From JAVBSX01 sp051660685 (GTDB taxonomy: Bacteria > Planctomycetota > Planctomycetia > Pirellulales > Thermoguttaceae), in assembly GCA_051660685.1 (NCBI GenBank), contig JBOFQB010000072.1, positions 1-8,648 of the forward strand: a stretch of 8,648 nucleotides of DNA. Direction: 5' to 3'. The notes below the pieces were generated by a model. The model did not search any database. It saw nothing but the letters and a program-made list of their open reading frames with translations, and was not told the DNA's origin. The translations under genes were made by a program, and so were the position numbers. Shown piece after piece: positions 6,146 through 8,648 of this stretch. Position 1 is the first letter of the stretch. Every line of letters starts with the position of its first letter.

Positions 6146-7795
6146 ATGTTTTCACGATTCGCCCGTTTGCCGATTCCTGCCGTCTCCTTTCTCCTCGTTC
6201 GGCTTTGTGTCTCTGCGATCTACCTTGTCGTTCCTGCCTTTTCCGTCTTTTCCGCTGTTTCCGTCGTTGCAGCGGATTCTCCACAATGGGGTTCCGGTTA
6301 CACCCATAATAACGCTTCGTCGGAAAAAAATATGCCGGAATCGTTTTCAATCGGTCGGCGCGACCCGAACACCAACCGAATTGTCGATTCCTCGCCGGAA
6401 ATTCGTTGGGCTGTTCCGTTGGGGCGAAATAATTATGCCCCTCCAACTGTTGCAAGCGGAAAAGTGCTGATTGGGACCGATGATTGTGCCGCTTACGATT
6501 CGGTTCTTGAAGGAGATCGGGGCGTTTTGCTCTGTTTTGACGAAAAGACCGGGGAATTTCTCTGGAAACTGGCACTTCCGAAATACACGAAAAAAGCCTG
6601 TTATGATTATGCGGCAACGGGAATGACCTCTCCTCCAACGGTTCTTGGGGACCGAATCTATATGATTTCCAATCGTGGAGAAGTTCTCTGTCTCGATCTC
6701 AACGGCATGAAAGACGGCAATCAAGGTCCCTTCATCGAGGAAGGTCAATTTATGACGGGACCCGATCAGGCGGAATATGTGCCGACCGAAAAAGATGCGG
6801 ACATCATCTGGTGTTTGAACATGGAGGACGAACTCGGAATTCGTCAGCATGATGCTGGAAATGCTTCCATCATGGTTCATGACGGACTTTTGTACATTAA
6901 CACGACGAACGGATTGAACGCCGAATATACCTCGGTCGAGAATCCCGACGCTCCCTCGTTACTTGTCGTTGACGCTCAAACCGGTCGTCCTGTTGCCCGG
7001 GATGATTTTTGGGTTCGCGGAGATGTCGTTCACGGACAATGGTCTTCCCCCTCGATTGGAACAGTTGGAGAGAACACGTATGTTTTTTTTGGCGGGGGAA
7101 ATGGGGTTTATTATGCGTTTGAAGCACTGAACCGAGAAAAAGTGCTCGCCGATTTGGATGAGTCGGGAAATGGGAAGAAGCTGCATAACATTCAGGCGCA
7201 ATGGACTTATAATGGACAACCGATTGAGGAGGACGGAACGCGTCGTCCGTTCAAAATTGGTCGGGGAAGTACCTCTTGGACCTGTCAACCTCCTCCTGTT
7301 TTTGCGGACAATAAGGTTTACATGATTTTCGGAATTGCTGGTTGGATCGGCAAACAACCGCGCAAAAGTCAACTGGTTTGTGTCGATTTGACCCAAGATT
7401 TGTCCGGAGAGGTTTCGGAAACGGCAAAAGTTTGGACGCTTGATATGGACGGGGGACTTTTAAGTGCTCCAACGGTTGTGGACGGTTTGGCGTATTTTGC
7501 GGATCGCAAGGGGAAATTCTATTCGGTTGACGCAACAACGGGCGAAGTCTACGGAACAGTTCGTTTGAAAGGTGATTTTTGGGCTGCACCTCTTGTTGCG
7601 GACGGAAAAGCGTACATTGGAGCTGAACGGAAGACGCTTTACGTCATTAAGACGGGGAAGGAGCCGGAAATCATTGCCGAAGTTGCACTTCCTGAACCGA
7701 CGTATGCGAGTATGGTTGCTGCAAATAGCACCTTGTTCGTCCCGACAAGCGGTTTTCTCTTCGCCGTTGAAAAGAAAGACACCCCGCGCCCTTAA
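6146..7795 (+). CDS. Secreted PQQ-like beta-propeller repeat protein
   Basis: 549-aa exported protein of the PQQ-like (PQQ_2 type) beta-propeller class. Residues 1-43 form a signal peptide: basic start (FSRFARL), a long hydrophobic core (about 12-38) and likely cleavage VVAA/DS. Blade-like repeats follow, each with a pattern such as PPTVASGKVLIGT (99-111), GVLLCFDEKTGEFLWKL (126-142), PPTVLGDRIYM (163-173), APTVVDGLAYFADRKGKFYSVDATTGEV (in 441-468) and APLVADGKAYIGA (481-493). The segments ELGIRQHD (229-236), NTTNGL (252-257) and VHGQWSSP (295-302) resemble a propeller family frequent in planctomycetes whose function is not known. No enzyme active site can be assigned, and binding of PQQ itself is not shown. 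ATG 6146 is supported by the signal peptide; no Shine-Dalgarno sequence is visible. Its last nine codons lie in a 28-bp repeat found again at 8159-8186. Confidence 0.85.
   Translation: MFSRFARLPIPAVSFLLVRLCVSAIYLVVPAFSVFSAVSVVAADSPQWGSGYTHNNASSEKNMPESFSIGRRDPNTNRIVDSSPEIRWAVPLGRNNYAPPTVASGKVLIGTDDCAAYDSVLEGDRGVLLCFDEKTGEFLWKLALPKYTKKACYDYAATGMTSPPTVLGDRIYMISNRGEVLCLDLNGMKDGNQGPFIEEGQFMTGPDQAEYVPTEKDADIIWCLNMEDELGIRQHDAGNASIMVHDGLLYINTTNGLNAEYTSVENPDAPSLLVVDAQTGRPVARDDFWVRGDVVHGQWSSPSIGTVGENTYVFFGGGNGVYYAFEALNREKVLADLDESGNGKKLHNIQAQWTYNGQPIEEDGTRRPFKIGRGSTSWTCQPPPVFADNKVYMIFGIAGWIGKQPRKSQLVCVDLTQDLSGEVSETAKVWTLDMDGGLLSAPTVVDGLAYFADRKGKFYSVDATTGEVYGTVRLKGDFWAAPLVADGKAYIGAERKTLYVIKTGKEPEIIAEVALPEPTYASMVAANSTLFVPTSGFLFAVEKKDTPRP
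7766..7793 (+). repeat. 28-bp direct repeat, left copy (end of propeller gene)
   Basis: Identical over 28 bases to 8159-8186. It covers codons for VEKKDTPRP plus the first base of the stop. With the left copy the gene ends in TAA; joined to the sequence after the right copy it would end in TGA with the same protein. Confidence 0.9.
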
Positions 7796-7855
7796 CGTTG
7801 ACTCGTTCGAGAATTGATTGGCGTATTAAAAATATATCCATTCTTCCAAAAATAG

Positions 7856-8155
7856 ATGCCTGTCAAAATGATGACTCCGTTTTTTCACAAAATATGCGTC
7901 TTTATTTGGGGATGTCTTGTTCTCCTCACTCTTCGTTTGCTCTATTTCTCCTTCGATCCAGGTATTTCCTTAGCAAGGGATATTCCTTTCATGTTCAGTT
8001 TGGCTGTCATCATACTCCTTTTTTCAGTGATGCTCATCAAAAATCGTTTGATCGCCTTTCTTGTTTGTGACATTGGTTTGATTGTGATAAATACATGTTG
8101 TCTTGCCTATCTCCTGCAACTCGGACTCCCTTTATTATGGATATTGTATGACTGA
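7856..8155 (+). CDS. Small hydrophobic membrane protein, unrecognised
   Basis: 99 aa, not recognised as any family. About three membrane segments can be seen: residues 11-31 (ICVFIWGCLVLLTLRLLYF), 43-61 (with FSLAVIILLFSVMLI) and 65-88 (LIAFLVCDIGLIVINTCC and on). Loops are short, with a basic N-terminus and KNR between helices 2 and 3. No clear Shine-Dalgarno site precedes ATG 7856; ATGs at 7868 and 7871 are alternatives. The segment is visibly more AT-rich than its neighbours and lies wholly between the two 28-bp repeats, which suggests it arrived as a unit. TTGACT at 7798 has only a poorly spaced (20 bases) TATTAA partner, so a promoter is not established. The hydrophobic pattern argues for a real gene, but expression is unproven. 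Confidence 0.55.
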   Translation: MPVKMMTPFFHKICVFIWGCLVLLTLRLLYFSFDPGISLARDIPFMFSLAVIILLFSVMLIKNRLIAFLVCDIGLIVINTCCLAYLLQLGLPLLWILYD

Positions 8156-8158
8156 GAT

Positions 8159-8186
8159 GTTGAAAAGAAAGACACCCCGCGCCCTT
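8159..8186 (+). repeat. 28-bp direct repeat, right copy
   Basis: Exact copy of 7766-7793, four bases after the stop of the small membrane-protein ORF. The repeat period is 393 bp and the unique segment between is 7794-8158. The continuation GAGAAACAGTAA differs from the sequence after the left copy. Confidence 0.9.
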
Positions 8187-8211
8187 GAGAAACAGTAAAC
8201 TAATAATGATT

Positions 8212-8240
8212 GTTTAGCCGCGATACAACGTATCGCGCGT
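8212..8240 (+). repeat. 29-bp hairpin repeat copy
   Basis: Identical over all 29 bases to the reverse complement of 114-142, about 8 kb away. Stem CGCGATA/TATCGCG, loop CAACG. Confidence 0.8.
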
Positions 8241-8251
8241 TCTGAGATTTC

Positions 8252-8271
8252 AGTCCGGCTTGCGCCGGGCT
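8252..8271 (+). repeat. Hairpin AGTCCGGC-TTGC-GCCGGGCT
   Basis: An 8-bp stem with one G-T pair and a 4-base loop. It overlaps a segment related to 394-413 in inverted orientation, and its end overlaps the left direct repeat of MITE copy 2. Confidence 0.6.
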
Positions 8272-8476
8272 AAGTACCAGTCCGCTAACAAGTTCCGCGA
8301 AAAGGAGCAATTTTCATTTTTGAACCACAAAAATCACAAAAGTCACGAAAGTCACGAAAATCTCACAAAATACGGTTTTTCGTGTCTTTTGTGTGTTTCG
8401 TGGTAAAAACAAACCCGTCCAACTCAGCTCGGTTCAAAGCGCAAAACCAAACTTGTTAGCAGTCTGGGCTGAGTAC
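8268..8476. mobile_element. MITE-like element, copy 2, with 10-bp direct repeats
   Basis: The element is 8278-8466 (189 bp), in the same orientation as copy 1 and roughly 90% alike by eye. It carries about one extra CACGAAAGT-like unit in the inner arm, and its right end has decayed (GCAGTCTG in place of GCGGACTG). Flanking direct repeats are GGCTAAGTAC (8268-8277) and GGCTGAGTAC (8467-8476), 9 of 10 identical and different from those of copy 1, so the two copies inserted independently. There is no ORF inside. Confidence 0.75.
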
Positions 8477-8533
8477 AGGCAGAACATTGTTTCTTATTCC
8501 AAATGACAGATATTAGACATGTTGCATAACCTA

Positions 8534-8648
8534 TCATGGTCTTTCGGCGTTGAGGATGGCACAGACCAATTTCGTGCGTAACAGGTGTGTTGGACGGCGG
8601 TTACGATACGGATGCGACATGATCTTGAATACCTTGATCTTCGCGTTA
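8534..8648 (-). CDS. C-terminal end of a probable transposase (partial)
   Basis: The minus strand reads 37 codons open from the window edge to a TGA at 8534-8536. The peptide contains KVFKIMSHPYRNRR, then LLRTKLVCAILNAERP. The pattern of basic YRNRR, then an R-rich stretch and a hydrophobic segment with a final asparagine (L-x-x-A/G-I-x-N), resembles the C-terminus of DDE transposases of IS5-like families. Only the tail is visible, so family, completeness and activity are unknown. The right end of such an insertion sequence should lie between about 8477 and 8533; no terminal inverted repeat can be defined without the other end. Confidence 0.5.
   Translation of the reverse strand, partial: NAKIKVFKIMSHPYRNRRPTHLLRTKLVCAILNAERP

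Noticed and set aside
6063..6470. 135-codon plus-strand ORF overlapping the propeller gene start
   Set aside because: Starts at the propeller promoter and overlaps the signal peptide region in another frame; no protein features.
6144..7589. Several minus-strand ORFs of 110-177 codons opposite the propeller gene
   Set aside because: Antisense shadows of a well-supported gene. They are Arg/Asn/Pro-rich with no domain pattern and no start signals.
7798..7829. Promoter TTGACT...TATTAA for the small membrane ORF
   Set aside because: The 20-base spacing is outside the usual 16-18 range, so it was not listed as a feature.
5859..8476. Composite transposon bounded by two MITE copies
   Set aside because: The outermost flanks (CCCTAAATCG and GGCTGAGTAC) do not match, and each copy has its own matching direct repeats, so they inserted separately.
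1..8648. CRISPR array, tRNA or rRNA genes
   Set aside because: The 29-bp repeats are few, inverted or far apart and not regularly spaced; no tRNA cloverleaf or rRNA-like segment was noticed on reading.

Overview
The window looks like Planctomycetota, probably Pirellulales-like, of moderate GC. The reasons are a secreted PQQ-like beta-propeller protein of a type common in that phylum, a prepilin-like GspJ-type protein, a coenzyme-B12-dependent ribonucleotide reductase, wide spacers full of small palindromic repeats, and genes with little or no Shine-Dalgarno signal. The taxon is an inference from protein character; no rRNA or marker gene is present.

Layout. Positions 1-528 are non-coding: a nested inverted-repeat island (2-172), further palindromes, another copy of a 29-bp repeat at 417-445, and a possible promoter (335-363). 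Positions 529-1980 encode a long GspJ-like minor pseudopilin. Positions 1981-2417 are a control region for the next gene: an 18-bp perfect palindrome, A/T tracts, a strong sigma70-type promoter (2281-2308) and two NrdR-box-like operators (2330-2345, 2362-2377) with canonical 32-bp start-to-start spacing. Positions 2418-5849 encode class II ribonucleotide reductase (NrdJ) with a natural His6 tract, a long low-complexity linker and a Cys-rich redox tail. A 179-bp MITE-like element (5869-6047) follows, then a promoter (6063-6091) and the PQQ-like propeller gene (6146-7795). A 28-bp exact direct repeat brackets an AT-rich segment with a 99-aa membrane-protein ORF (7856-8155). Another 29-bp repeat copy (8212-8240), a second MITE-like element (8278-8466) and the C-terminal end of a probable transposase on the minus strand (8534-8648) close the window.

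The genes do not form an obvious pathway: each has its own spacer and, where visible, its own promoter. NrdJ makes deoxynucleotides in the cytoplasm and appears to be under NrdR control. The pseudopilin and the propeller protein are cell-envelope proteins. I see no defence system, CRISPR array or clearly new multigene system. The most notable content is (1) a two-copy MITE-like family, each copy flanked by a nearly perfect 10-bp direct repeat, (2) a 28-bp duplication that carries the end of the propeller gene and brackets a small ORF cassette, (3) the paired NrdR-type operators, which also argue against the longest-ORF start for nrdJ, and (4) a 29-bp hairpin repeat with compensatory base changes between copies.
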